From Deltaproteobacteria bacterium (lineage in GTDB: Bacteria > Desulfobacterota > WTBG01 > JAGOGO01), in NCBI GenBank assembly GCA_017996625.1, contig JAGOGO010000015.1, forward strand, positions 1-33,763: 33,763 bases of DNA, given 5' to 3'. Of this stretch, positions 14,480-22,093 are shown piece after piece (within the stretch, counting starts at the first letter, position 1; every line of letters begins with the position of its first letter). Both the position numbers and the translations under genes were made by a program. The notes below the pieces were generated by a model. It did not search any database. It saw nothing but the letters and a program-made list of their open reading frames with translations, and was not told the origin of the DNA.

Positions 14480-14677
14480 TCAAAAACGGCTGCGGACGAA
14501 AAAAAGCAGCGTCATTCCGGCCCACAAGGCCAAGAACCCGGCAAGGCGTAGAAAGTGATCAGGAATACCGGAAATAGCGGCCAGCCATTTTTTCATTGTT
14601 TCCGGAAAAGCGGCATAGGGAAGTCCTTCAAGGACCAGAACCAAACCCAAGACACTAAGAAAGTAGTCGAAATTCAT
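14480..14677 (-). CDS. DUF2065 (YjeT-like) small membrane protein
   Basis: 65 aa with two hydrophobic helices: residues 3-22 (containing VLGLVLVLEGLPYAAFP) and 43-61 (LAGFLALWAGMTLLFFV). The motif 'LVLVLEGL.Y..FP..MK' and 'LR..GF.AL..G..LL' matches the DUF2065 family, found beside envelope genes in proteobacteria and of unknown role. Starts at the ATG at 14677. It is convergent with the M48 protease and divergent from the lytic transglycosylase. Confidence 0.85.
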   Translation of the reverse strand: MNFDYFLSVLGLVLVLEGLPYAAFPETMKKWLAAISGIPDHFLRLAGFLALWAGMTLLFFVRSRF

Positions 14678-14797
14678 ACCCTTTGAAGAGCTTCACGAGT
14701 TCATGTACACTAAAATCAGGATTTCTGATCAAAGAAAACATGCTACGGCTTTCATCAGGCATCTGTCAACGAGAACAGCAAGCTTTGAATGGAAATA

Positions 14798-15412
14798 ATG
14801 AACACAGATACCACGACTGACAACGCCTGTCGCCTGCTTTGGATGATGGTTTGTGCGAGCCTAATGGTGTTCTTTTTTTTGTCTCCTACAGAGGCTGATG
14901 TCTATCGGTTTGTGGACGAACAGGGCGTGATCCACTTCACGAATGTGCCTTCCGACGCACGTTACAAGCTCTATCTTCCCAGTCGTAAACATCCTCACAG
15001 TCGCGGCACTCCCAGCCAGTACGATCCGATAATTCAGGAAATGTCAAAGAAGTACGAGGTAGACCACAATCTGGTGCGCGCCGTGATTAAGGTGGAATCG
15101 GATTTCAATCCATCCGTGGTTTCAACCAAAGGGGCAAAAGGTCTCATGCAGCTCATGCCTGAAACCGCTTACGACATGGATGTTGACGATGTCTTCAACC
15201 CCCGTCAGAATATCGAGGGTGGTGTGAAATATCTTCGCCGCCTCTTGAATATCTTTGAGAACGATCTGACACTTACGCTGGCTGCCTATAATGCCGGAGA
15301 AAATACCGTCAGGCAGTACAATCTCCAAATCCCCCCTTATAAGGAAACGCAGGATTACGTAAGAAAGGTGATGAGATACTTCAAAGACTACAAAGGCAGC
15401 GGTTCAATTTAG
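14798..15412 (+). CDS. SLT-domain lytic transglycosylase with N-terminal DUF4124-like segment
   Basis: 204 aa. A hydrophobic signal segment (about residues 13-30) leads to a DUF4124-like strand region (VYRFVDEQGVIHFTNVP). The SLT lytic-transglycosylase domain follows: AVIKVESDFNP carries the catalytic Glu100, then KGAKGLMQLMPETA, the FNP/NIEGGVKYL block and LAAYNAGENTV. It cleaves the MurNAc-GlcNAc bond of peptidoglycan with 1,6-anhydro formation. The ATG at 14798 is preferred over 14789 because GGA lies five bases upstream. The next gene starts 2 bases after its stop, so the two are likely co-transcribed. Confidence 0.9.
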   Translation: MNTDTTTDNACRLLWMMVCASLMVFFFLSPTEADVYRFVDEQGVIHFTNVPSDARYKLYLPSRKHPHSRGTPSQYDPIIQEMSKKYEVDHNLVRAVIKVESDFNPSVVSTKGAKGLMQLMPETAYDMDVDDVFNPRQNIEGGVKYLRRLLNIFENDLTLTLAAYNAGENTVRQYNLQIPPYKETQDYVRKVMRYFKDYKGSGSI

Positions 15413-15413
15413 C

Positions 15414-17348
15414 ATGCATGGCCTACCACAGAGGCTGTGCGCCCCTCATGAATCAAGCATGATTGACCAGCATACCTCAGTAACACGCCCTTTTTCCCCC
15501 CTCTGGTGGGGTCTGCTGCTTTTTCTGTTCTGCATTCCACTTGTTTTCTCCACCTCGCTGTATCGGGGCTTTGAAATTCCCAAAGCGGTTCTTCTTCGCG
15601 CAGGCATAGCGATTCTCCTTGCCGGGTGGGTTCTCAGGGTTTCTGACATCCGGTTATTGAGCTGCGGTATGCCGTCGGACGCAGCACGGTCTTTGTGGCT
15701 TTTTCTTTTAGCTGGTGTGATCTCAACAGCCACTTCCCTCGATCCTATACTCAGCACTTTCGGTCTTTATGATCGGCAAATGGGACTACTCAGCGTTACG
15801 GCTGCAATCATCTTCTGTTTTCTGATTGGAACGATCGTCAGTACTGACCGCAGCCACAAGACAATGCTGGCACTGAGGGTGATGACAGCAAGTAGTACGC
15901 TGGTTGCAGTATATGCGCTTCTTCAGGTCGGAGGGCTGGATCCGATTTTCTGGTCTGCCGCGTTCGGTACCCGGCCATCATCCACCCTCGGCCACCCCGA
16001 TTATCTGGGAGGATTGCTGGCAATGACTCTCCCCCTGGGAATCGGTCTTTCTTTTGCAGAGTGCCGCACGTACAGGCGAATAGGATGGATAACCTGTAGC
16101 CTGATACAAGGTGCCGGCATCATTGCCAGCCAGACGCGCGGAGCCTGGATCACCGTTGCACTAACGGTTCCCGCCCTTCTTCTGGCCAAACCCTTCCTTC
16201 TCCGACGGGATCGCGCGGGCTTCCGCCGACAGCTACGCGTATCGCTATTATTTCTCCTGCTCTTGGCCGGACTTATTGGCACACCATTCTTAGCTCATCC
16301 CGGCCTGCGACAGCGGGCAGCAACTATTACCCGAATCAGCGAACAGACTCGCCTCTATCTTTGGCAGGATACATTCAAATGTATCAAAGGGGATCCTCTG
16401 CTTGGATCCGGCCTGGAAACATTCCGAATTGCATTCATGCCGTGCAAAAGCATTACGTTGGCCCGTCTGGAGAAGAATACCAACTATGACACTCCGCACA
16501 ACCACTACCTCCATCTCTGGGCAGTGAGCGGAATCCTTGGGTTACTGGCATTCTTGTACCTGCTCTTCTGCCTTTTCCACGCTGGTATACGCGTGCTGAA
16601 GTGCCCTCAAAGCCTGCCGGCCGATATATCGCTCAGTCTCATTGTGTCGCTGAGCGCCTACTGTATCGCCATGGCAACGGGGTTTGACACCATTACTACT
16701 CTGGTTTATTTCTCTGCTGTTGCCGGACTACTCGCAGCAAGGGCTGATGGGCAATCACAGGTGAAAGGAGTGCCATGGTACGGGTGGAAGCGCTGGCTGG
16801 CTGTTTTGATCACTGTGCTTGCAGCCGGGTGGGTGATTCTCGACTCCTGGCGTCTTGTGCGTGCCGATCAGTGTGCTCTAGCCGGATTGCGGGCGCGGCA
16901 GAGCGCTACCGCGGCTAGTATCGAAGATGAACAAAGGCTTTTCCGCAAAGCAACGCAGACACTTCCCCGGGAAAGCTTTTACAGTTTGCAGGCAGGAGTG
17001 GCAGCGCTCAATGCCGGATCGCAGCATCAGGTCTCGAAAGAGTATCTCAAAGAAGCAGTTACCTGGGGCCATCGTTCTCTGGTTCATGGATGGGCACCGG
17101 AAAACAGCTGGAGTCTCATCAGCACCGCCTGGTTGAATCTGGAATCCTGGCCTGAAGCAGAAGATGCCGCCCGCAGGGGACTAATGCTGGATCCCTACAA
17201 TGTCCCACTGCTTTTTAATCAGGCCAAGGCGCTAAGACACCTGAACCGGCTCGCTGAAGCGGTGAGTGCGCTGGATGTACTTCTGGCCATCGATCCGCAA
17301 TTCACGCCGGCGCTGGAGCTTAGGCGGCGCCTAGCAGTGGAGCGGTAA
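15414..17348 (+). CDS. O-antigen ligase/polymerase-family membrane protein with C-terminal TPR region
   Basis: 644 aa with about 11-12 hydrophobic segments between residues 30 and 480. The Wzy_C/WaaL region carries DTPHNHYLHLWAVSGILGLL (the conserved periplasmic His loop) and upstream QTRGAWI, WQDTFK and LLGSGLETF. The last 150 residues are soluble and TPR-like (WPEAEDAARRGLMLDPYN, LNRLAEAVSALDVLLAIDP). Such proteins attach or polymerise polysaccharide on lipid-linked carriers; whether it acts on O-antigen, a pilin or another glycan is not visible. The start at 15414 follows the transglycosylase stop by 2 bases; the ATG at 15459 (MIDQHTSVT) is an equal alternative. No ribosome site decides. 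Confidence 0.8.
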   Translation: MHGLPQRLCAPHESSMIDQHTSVTRPFSPLWWGLLLFLFCIPLVFSTSLYRGFEIPKAVLLRAGIAILLAGWVLRVSDIRLLSCGMPSDAARSLWLFLLAGVISTATSLDPILSTFGLYDRQMGLLSVTAAIIFCFLIGTIVSTDRSHKTMLALRVMTASSTLVAVYALLQVGGLDPIFWSAAFGTRPSSTLGHPDYLGGLLAMTLPLGIGLSFAECRTYRRIGWITCSLIQGAGIIASQTRGAWITVALTVPALLLAKPFLLRRDRAGFRRQLRVSLLFLLLLAGLIGTPFLAHPGLRQRAATITRISEQTRLYLWQDTFKCIKGDPLLGSGLETFRIAFMPCKSITLARLEKNTNYDTPHNHYLHLWAVSGILGLLAFLYLLFCLFHAGIRVLKCPQSLPADISLSLIVSLSAYCIAMATGFDTITTLVYFSAVAGLLAARADGQSQVKGVPWYGWKRWLAVLITVLAAGWVILDSWRLVRADQCALAGLRARQSATAASIEDEQRLFRKATQTLPRESFYSLQAGVAALNAGSQHQVSKEYLKEAVTWGHRSLVHGWAPENSWSLISTAWLNLESWPEAEDAARRGLMLDPYNVPLLFNQAKALRHLNRLAEAVSALDVLLAIDPQFTPALELRRRLAVER

Positions 17349-17489
17349 AACGGATAATCGGTAAATTGGTTAAATGACATATTCGTCACACAGGACGACT
17401 GGGGAAATGCTCAAAATTTAACCATTCCGCTGTTTGATCAATTCTCCATTCCAGCCATTCCCCATTTAACCAGTTCTCCATTTCACTAC
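17349..17489. repeat. TTAACCATTC-type island between convergent stops
   Basis: Plus-strand ACGGATAATCGGTAAATTGG words follow the ligase stop. From about 17415 iterated TTTAACCATTCC / TTCTCCATTCCAGCCATTCC words run into the amidohydrolase stop codon and last codons. No terminator hairpin is present between the two convergent genes. Confidence 0.7.
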
Positions 17490-18356
17490 TTAACCATTCG
17501 ACCAAAATCCGAACAGCTCACAGGCATTCTTGAACCCGATGCGCTCGCTCACCTTCTGATCCTTTACGAGGTCCCTGATTGCTTCGTAGTTCTTTCGTAT
17601 TCCCGGTACGCCAGGAAAATCGGAACCGAAAAGGTACTTGTGGCAGTACTTTTTCATCGAGGGAAAGTAATCAAGGAGGTTTCTTGGAGGAAGGCCGGAT
17701 ACATCGATATACACGTTCTCGAAGTGTTTGACCATGAACTCGGCGATATGATACCAGAAGCCTCTGCCGCCGTGACAGAGGATCACTGTGAGATTCGGAA
17801 AATCGCTGATCACGTCATCGAAGGTGTAAGGATCAGAGTAACGCATTTTCACTCCCGGAAAAAGACTGTTTCCGGCATGAAACATGACCGGTATTCGCTC
17901 CCGTTCGCAGCGGGCATATACCGGGTAGAGCACCGGATCATTTGCGTAATAGAAGTCGTGAATAGGATGAAGCTTCAGCACCTTCGCCCCAGCCGCCAGC
18001 TGTTCCTCAAACGCCGGCAAGAGCTGAGCATGATACCGGGGATTCAGAAAGGCCGCTGGCATAAGCTCCGGGTGAAGGGTATGGATTTCAAGCGCTCGTT
18101 CCAGCGGCATTACACCGGAGGTAAGCGGCGAGTATTCAGGAAGCAGAAGCCCTCCGAACACGCCTTCTTGTTTGATTGCCTCACCATACCGATCAGGTCT
18201 CTGCCGCCCCTGCTCGTCAAAAATCTCGACAACATATGGTCCGGTATCCATCCACACTTCTTTTGCCCGGTCACTCCATTCGAACCGATGGCCGACATGA
18301 ATATGAATATCCACGATTGGGTCCATACTATCACTATCCTCTTTGGTGGCTAACAT
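17490..18356 (-). CDS. Amidohydrolase-2 family metal-dependent hydrolase
   Basis: 288 aa TIM-barrel hydrolase. DIHIHVGH is the N-terminal HxH metal motif. KLHPIHDFYY, VMFHAGNS and ILCHGGRGF supply the barrel His residues, and FGSDFPG the terminal Asp, as in PF04909 enzymes (aminocarboxymuconate decarboxylase and related). Members perform hydrolysis or non-oxidative decarboxylation; the substrate is unknown. The ATG at 18356 is chosen because GGAGG lies five bases upstream; ATGs at 18368 and 18389 are in frame but without that spacing. The last codons (WSNG then TAA) coincide with the TTAACCATTCGACC word of the adjoining island. Confidence 0.85.
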   Translation of the reverse strand: MLATKEDSDSMDPIVDIHIHVGHRFEWSDRAKEVWMDTGPYVVEIFDEQGRQRPDRYGEAIKQEGVFGGLLLPEYSPLTSGVMPLERALEIHTLHPELMPAAFLNPRYHAQLLPAFEEQLAAGAKVLKLHPIHDFYYANDPVLYPVYARCERERIPVMFHAGNSLFPGVKMRYSDPYTFDDVISDFPNLTVILCHGGRGFWYHIAEFMVKHFENVYIDVSGLPPRNLLDYFPSMKKYCHKYLFGSDFPGVPGIRKNYEAIRDLVKDQKVSERIGFKNACELFGFWSNG

Positions 18357-18495
18357 TAAGTCCTCCATAGACTTGATCCTGGCCACCAAAAGAACGGTCA
18401 GGAGTGATCTGCACTATCGCAACAGAATACCATTTGTCTAAGAGGACTCGTGTAAGGGTATCTCGACATACAATCATTTACTGTCGGACCTCCTT

Positions 18496-18539
18496 AAAAA
18501 AGACAGGGGACTGTACGCTGCAGCGTGCAGTCCCCTGTC
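18496..18539 (-). terminator. Rho-independent terminator of the tRNA-Gly/tRNA-Cys transcript
   Basis: A 38-base hairpin (18502-18539) with arms built on GACAGGGGACTG, one mismatch, and a central GCTGCAGC, followed on the minus strand by six T (18501-18496). It is 18 bases past tRNA-Cys. Confidence 0.85.
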
Positions 18540-18557
18540 AAAACCTGTGGGTCTAAG

Positions 18558-18630
18558 AGGCGGCACCCGGACTCGAACCGGGGAATAAAGGTTTTGCAGA
18601 CCTCTGCCTTAGCCTCTTGGCTATGCCGCC
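18558..18630 (-). tRNA. tRNA-Cys(GCA)
   Basis: Acceptor GGCGGCA pairs with TGCCGCC, discriminator U (characteristic of tRNA-Cys), anticodon loop CTGCAAA (anticodon GCA) and T-loop GGTTCGAGT. CCA is not encoded. It lies 6 bases after tRNA-Gly on the same transcript. Confidence 0.95.
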
Positions 18631-18636
18631 CGAAGG

Positions 18637-18708
<72 letters not shown>

Positions 18709-18727
18709 CTGTAACTGGTGTCACTTT

Positions 18728-18756
18728 TATTTAAAACACAAAGACAACTTTGTCAA
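18728..18756 (-). promoter_or_regulatory. Sigma-70-like promoter of the tRNA-Gly/tRNA-Cys unit
   Basis: On the minus strand, a perfect TTGACA (18751-18756), 17 bases, and TAAATA (18728-18733), about 20 bases before tRNA-Gly. The pair can therefore be transcribed apart from pgsA. Confidence 0.75.
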
Positions 18757-18936
18757 TAGAAATACGATGCAGAGAATTCACCGTCGTTAACAAATTTTTC
18801 TCAAAAAATCTGACTGCTTGGTATGGAAAGCTCAGCCGACAAATCCGGCCAACAGCGCCGCAGGTTCTTTCGCGATGGAGAGGATAAGGCCATCAGTAGT
18901 ACAGCGATTCTTCACTGCACGCTGCCTGCTCAAATC

Positions 18937-19503
18937 TCATTTGCTTAGCAGATCTTGCTGATGAACCTTCATATAAAACCGATACGCATAGGCGAGTCCG
19001 GATACTACGCCGAGAATCATGGCAATCACCAGCAATATCATGCCGATGCTATGAAAGTTGATGCCGGCATACGTATAATGAATGAGAAGACAAATGATAG
19101 CCACATCCTGAAACGCGGTCTTTTGTTTTCCGAGAGTATCGGCTGGCATGACCATACCTTCTATTGCCGCAACGCCTCGCAATCCGGTGATCGCAATTTC
19201 GCGTGATATGATGACTGCAACAATCCCGGCATGTACATTATGGAGAGGTATCAGCATAATCAAGCACACTGCGACCAGCAGCTTATCAGCCAGAGGGTCC
19301 AAAAATTTGCCGATGCGGGTAATGGCGTTGTGCCGGCGGGCGAGAAAACCGTCCAGAAAATCCGTCAGTGATGCAATGAGAAAACAGACTACAGCCATCA
19401 AGCCAGCTGTTCTTCCTGAATCAAGCAGGAGAACATAGAGAACCGGAATAAGCGCAATACGAATAAGTGTCAGAGAGTTGGGCAAGTTAAGCATAATCAG
19501 CAT
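18937..19503 (-). CDS. pgsA: CDP-diacylglycerol-glycerol-3-phosphate 3-phosphatidyltransferase
   Basis: 188 aa inner-membrane enzyme making phosphatidylglycerol phosphate from CDP-diacylglycerol and glycerol 3-phosphate. NLPNSLTLIRI is the typical PgsA start. The CDP-alcohol transferase signature (DG..AR........G...D...D) is complete in FLDGFLARRHNAITRIGKFL followed by DPLADK. Four or more hydrophobic helices are visible. Starts are possible at 19503 or 19494; neither has a clear ribosome site, and both lie a few bases after the lptG stop, suggesting coupled translation. It is downstream of lptF-lptG and upstream of tRNA-Gly and tRNA-Cys, an order like E. coli pgsA-glyW-cysT. Confidence 0.95.
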   Translation of the reverse strand: MLIMLNLPNSLTLIRIALIPVLYVLLLDSGRTAGLMAVVCFLIASLTDFLDGFLARRHNAITRIGKFLDPLADKLLVAVCLIMLIPLHNVHAGIVAVIISREIAITGLRGVAAIEGMVMPADTLGKQKTAFQDVAIICLLIHYTYAGINFHSIGMILLVIAMILGVVSGLAYAYRFYMKVHQQDLLSK

Positions 19504-19506
19504 CAA

Positions 19507-20586
19507 CTAGTATCGGATTTGTAGAAGCATCCAGACGCCTAAGAACGCAAAAACAAGGTTTGCGATCCATGCGGAAAGGATAGGAGGCAGTGCTCCACTA
19601 TGCCCAAGGGCCAGGCAGACGCTAAAAAACACCCAGTACCCGAAGCCCACGAAGAAACTGAGTGTCACTCCCAGCGCAAAGCCACCATGTCTTCCGATAC
19701 GGATGGCAAAAGGAATGCCCAAGAGAGCAATAACGAAGTTTATCCAGGGGCTAGAAATCTTGGCGTATAGATCCGCCAGATATGGTACCGTATCATACCC
19801 TTCCTTGGTCGTTTTTTCAATGTATTCCTTAAGCTCCTGAAAGCTCATTTCTTCAGGTTCACGCACTTCCTGCTTGAATGTCGCCGGCGTCTCCTGCAGA
19901 TGAATAGTGCACGATTTCTCGAAAGTGCGTGCAAATTCCCGCTCAGATAAAAAGGTGCGGCTGGTAACGTTAGCAAACACCCACTTATTTTTTTCCCAGT
20001 CAGCTCGTTCGGCATCGATTCTTTTCACCAACCGGAAATCGTCGTCAAAAAAATAGAGCGTTACCCCTTCTAAAACATTAGTCTGAGGATGAAAGAATTT
20101 AATATTATAAATGACACCTTCTCCCCGGTACCACAGCTGGCTTTGCGAGTAAATGCTTCTGCCATACAGCTTGCCTTTGATATGCTGAAAGGTTTGTTCA
20201 GCCATGCGGTTGGTGTATGGGGCAATCAATTCATTGCTCATCAGGGAGGCAAGGCTGATAAAAAAAGTACAGGCGAGAATCGGAAAAACAACACGATACA
20301 GACTCACGCCGTTTGCGCGCAGAGCAAGAATTTCCTGGTTTCGGGAAAGGATGCCGATGGTGATAAACGAGGAAAGCAGCACAGCGACCGGACAGAGGAG
20401 AATGATAGTACCAGGAATCAGATATCCCAGATAGCTGGCGATTGCTACGATACCCGCCCGATGTTCGATGAACTCGTCCAGCTGCCCGAAGAGTTCGATA
20501 ATCATAAAGAGCGTTACCGCTACAGCCAAACTGTAGATCAGGGTTTTCAGAAATTCCCGCAGAATGTATCTGGAAAGAATGGTCAT
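19507..20586 (-). CDS. lptG: LPS export ABC transporter permease LptG
   Basis: 359 aa, YjgP/YjgQ family. Three N-terminal membrane helices, a periplasmic jellyroll (about residues 130-270, including GVTLYFFDDDFRLVKRIDAE) and three C-terminal helices form the known permease layout. SRYILREFLKTL is the usual N-terminal amphipathic start and NQEILALRANGVS the cytoplasmic coupling region that contacts LptB. With LptF and LptB it extracts LPS from the inner membrane. GGAAA lies upstream of the ATG. It is 43 bases downstream of lptF. No LptA/B/C gene is in the window. Confidence 0.93.
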   Translation of the reverse strand: MTILSRYILREFLKTLIYSLAVAVTLFMIIELFGQLDEFIEHRAGIVAIASYLGYLIPGTIILLCPVAVLLSSFITIGILSRNQEILALRANGVSLYRVVFPILACTFFISLASLMSNELIAPYTNRMAEQTFQHIKGKLYGRSIYSQSQLWYRGEGVIYNIKFFHPQTNVLEGVTLYFFDDDFRLVKRIDAERADWEKNKWVFANVTSRTFLSEREFARTFEKSCTIHLQETPATFKQEVREPEEMSFQELKEYIEKTTKEGYDTVPYLADLYAKISSPWINFVIALLGIPFAIRIGRHGGFALGVTLSFFVGFGYWVFFSVCLALGHSGALPPILSAWIANLVFAFLGVWMLLQIRY

Positions 20587-20629
20587 TCAATTTCCATTGT
20601 TGTGGGTGGGTGAACGAGTCGAGCCGTGC

Positions 20630-22093
20630 TCAATCCAGAGCATGCTCTTTAATCGTCCTGAAGACCGCGTCGTCAATGCCAGGCACCTTCCTTAACTCAT
20701 CGAAAGATTTAATTTCACCCTGGTGCTTGCGATACTCTGTGATCTGTGCAGCAATATCCGCGCTGATTCCCAACTTGAGCATAAGCATCTGTTCACCGTC
20801 ATTATTCAGATCTTGCAGAACAGTGACTTGTTCGGCATCACCGCGGGCCGATCCTTCCAGAAGCATATTGAATACATTCTGAACAGATTTTAGGCCGTGT
20901 GACAGGTGCTCAATGAGTGCGATGGAGGACTCCTGCTGACCCTTCCGGAAAAGGTAAAAGGCAAGCAAGAGAAATACTCCATTCGGGATCCACATGGCAA
21001 CCAGCGGATCAACAACTCCGGTTCCGCCCAGATTTTTCCCAAAGGAGAAGAGTACGTAATAGATCAGAACAATAATCAGGCCGATCACAAAGCCATACGA
21101 ACGGCCCGATCGGGGAGAATACACACCAAGAGGAACAGCAACGAGGCCGAAAACCAGACAAGCAAATGGTATGGCAAACCGACTGTGAAAGTTGACCAAA
21201 AGCGGGTACTTTTTTGGAGAGTGCTGCTGCGCGGCAGCTTGCGCCAGGAGTTCGGAATTCAGCATTTCTTTTTCATCCTTAGAAGAGCTCCGCCGTTTGG
21301 TCAGCGATTGTCGCAGATCGAGGTTGAGGCTATACGTCGCAAAGTCAATAAGCTGATATGTCCTTCCCTTGCGGTCGAGCCGATGAATGCTTCCGTTTTC
21401 CAAGTGGAGAGTCAGCTCAAGCTTATCGGGCTCTGAAATAAGGAGACCTTCTTGGGCAACGATGGTAGCTGGGCTATCGGTCTGCCGGGTGTCGGAAATC
21501 AGGACTCCCTTCAGGCGCTGTCCATGAATCGGAATTTCATCGACATAGATCATGAGTCCGCTGAAATTAGTATTGAAGATCCGTTCCTTGAGTCCGATTT
21601 CCGCCTTGGTTCGAGCAATGTTATACAAAAACCGCTTGAGCGCATAGCTTGTTCGTGGCACCATGTAAACGGTAAAAAGCGTAGTGATGAGATAAGCAAT
21701 GAGAGAGACGAGCAAAATGGGACGAAAGAGGCGCCTCAGGCTCATTCCTGACGCTTTGGCAGCAATAATTTCTCCATCCGAGGACATGCGTCCCAGCGTA
21801 ATCAAACATCCGATCAGAAAGCTGATAGGAATAACGAATCCGAGTAGCGAAGGAACAAACAGAACAACAAGAATCATGGCTTCACGCAGTCCAAGGCCGG
21901 CATTGACTATCATCTCCGTAAGCTTGAAGATCTGGCTCATGAAGGCGGTGAACGTGAAAACCAGCGTACAAATACCGAAATTTGTAAGACATTCGGTAAA
22001 CAGGTATGAACTGAATATTCCTATTCTGAACAAGGAACGACTTCGTTTCACAGAGTGCCTAAAAATGAAGGATGACCGCTCGCGAAAAAACAC
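20630..22093 (-). CDS. lptF: LPS export permease LptF with a C-terminal helix-hairpin-helix domain
   Basis: 487 aa, about 100-120 longer than usual LptF. Residues from about 24 to 390 follow the YjgP/YjgQ plan: three helices, coupling segment DGEIIAAKASGMSLRRLFRP, periplasmic jellyroll, three helices. After the last helix an amphipathic linker leads to residues about 423-487 (20630-20827), which match a ComEA-type helix-hairpin-helix: ISADIAAQITEYRKHQGEIK then SFDELRKVPGIDDAVF. LptF ends in the cytoplasm, so this DNA-binding-type fold would lie there. The frame opens at GTG 22093; the N-terminal 20 residues are atypical and the real start may be a TTG slightly downstream. It is upstream of lptG and pgsA. 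Confidence 0.88.
   Translation of the reverse strand: MFFRERSSFIFRHSVKRSRSLFRIGIFSSYLFTECLTNFGICTLVFTFTAFMSQIFKLTEMIVNAGLGLREAMILVVLFVPSLLGFVIPISFLIGCLITLGRMSSDGEIIAAKASGMSLRRLFRPILLVSLIAYLITTLFTVYMVPRTSYALKRFLYNIARTKAEIGLKERIFNTNFSGLMIYVDEIPIHGQRLKGVLISDTRQTDSPATIVAQEGLLISEPDKLELTLHLENGSIHRLDRKGRTYQLIDFATYSLNLDLRQSLTKRRSSSKDEKEMLNSELLAQAAAQQHSPKKYPLLVNFHSRFAIPFACLVFGLVAVPLGVYSPRSGRSYGFVIGLIIVLIYYVLFSFGKNLGGTGVVDPLVAMWIPNGVFLLLAFYLFRKGQQESSIALIEHLSHGLKSVQNVFNMLLEGSARGDAEQVTVLQDLNNDGEQMLMLKLGISADIAAQITEYRKHQGEIKSFDELRKVPGIDDAVFRTIKEHALD

Noticed and set aside
17640-18353. 237-codon plus-strand frame
   Set aside because: Antisense to the amidohydrolase, whose metal motifs are intact.
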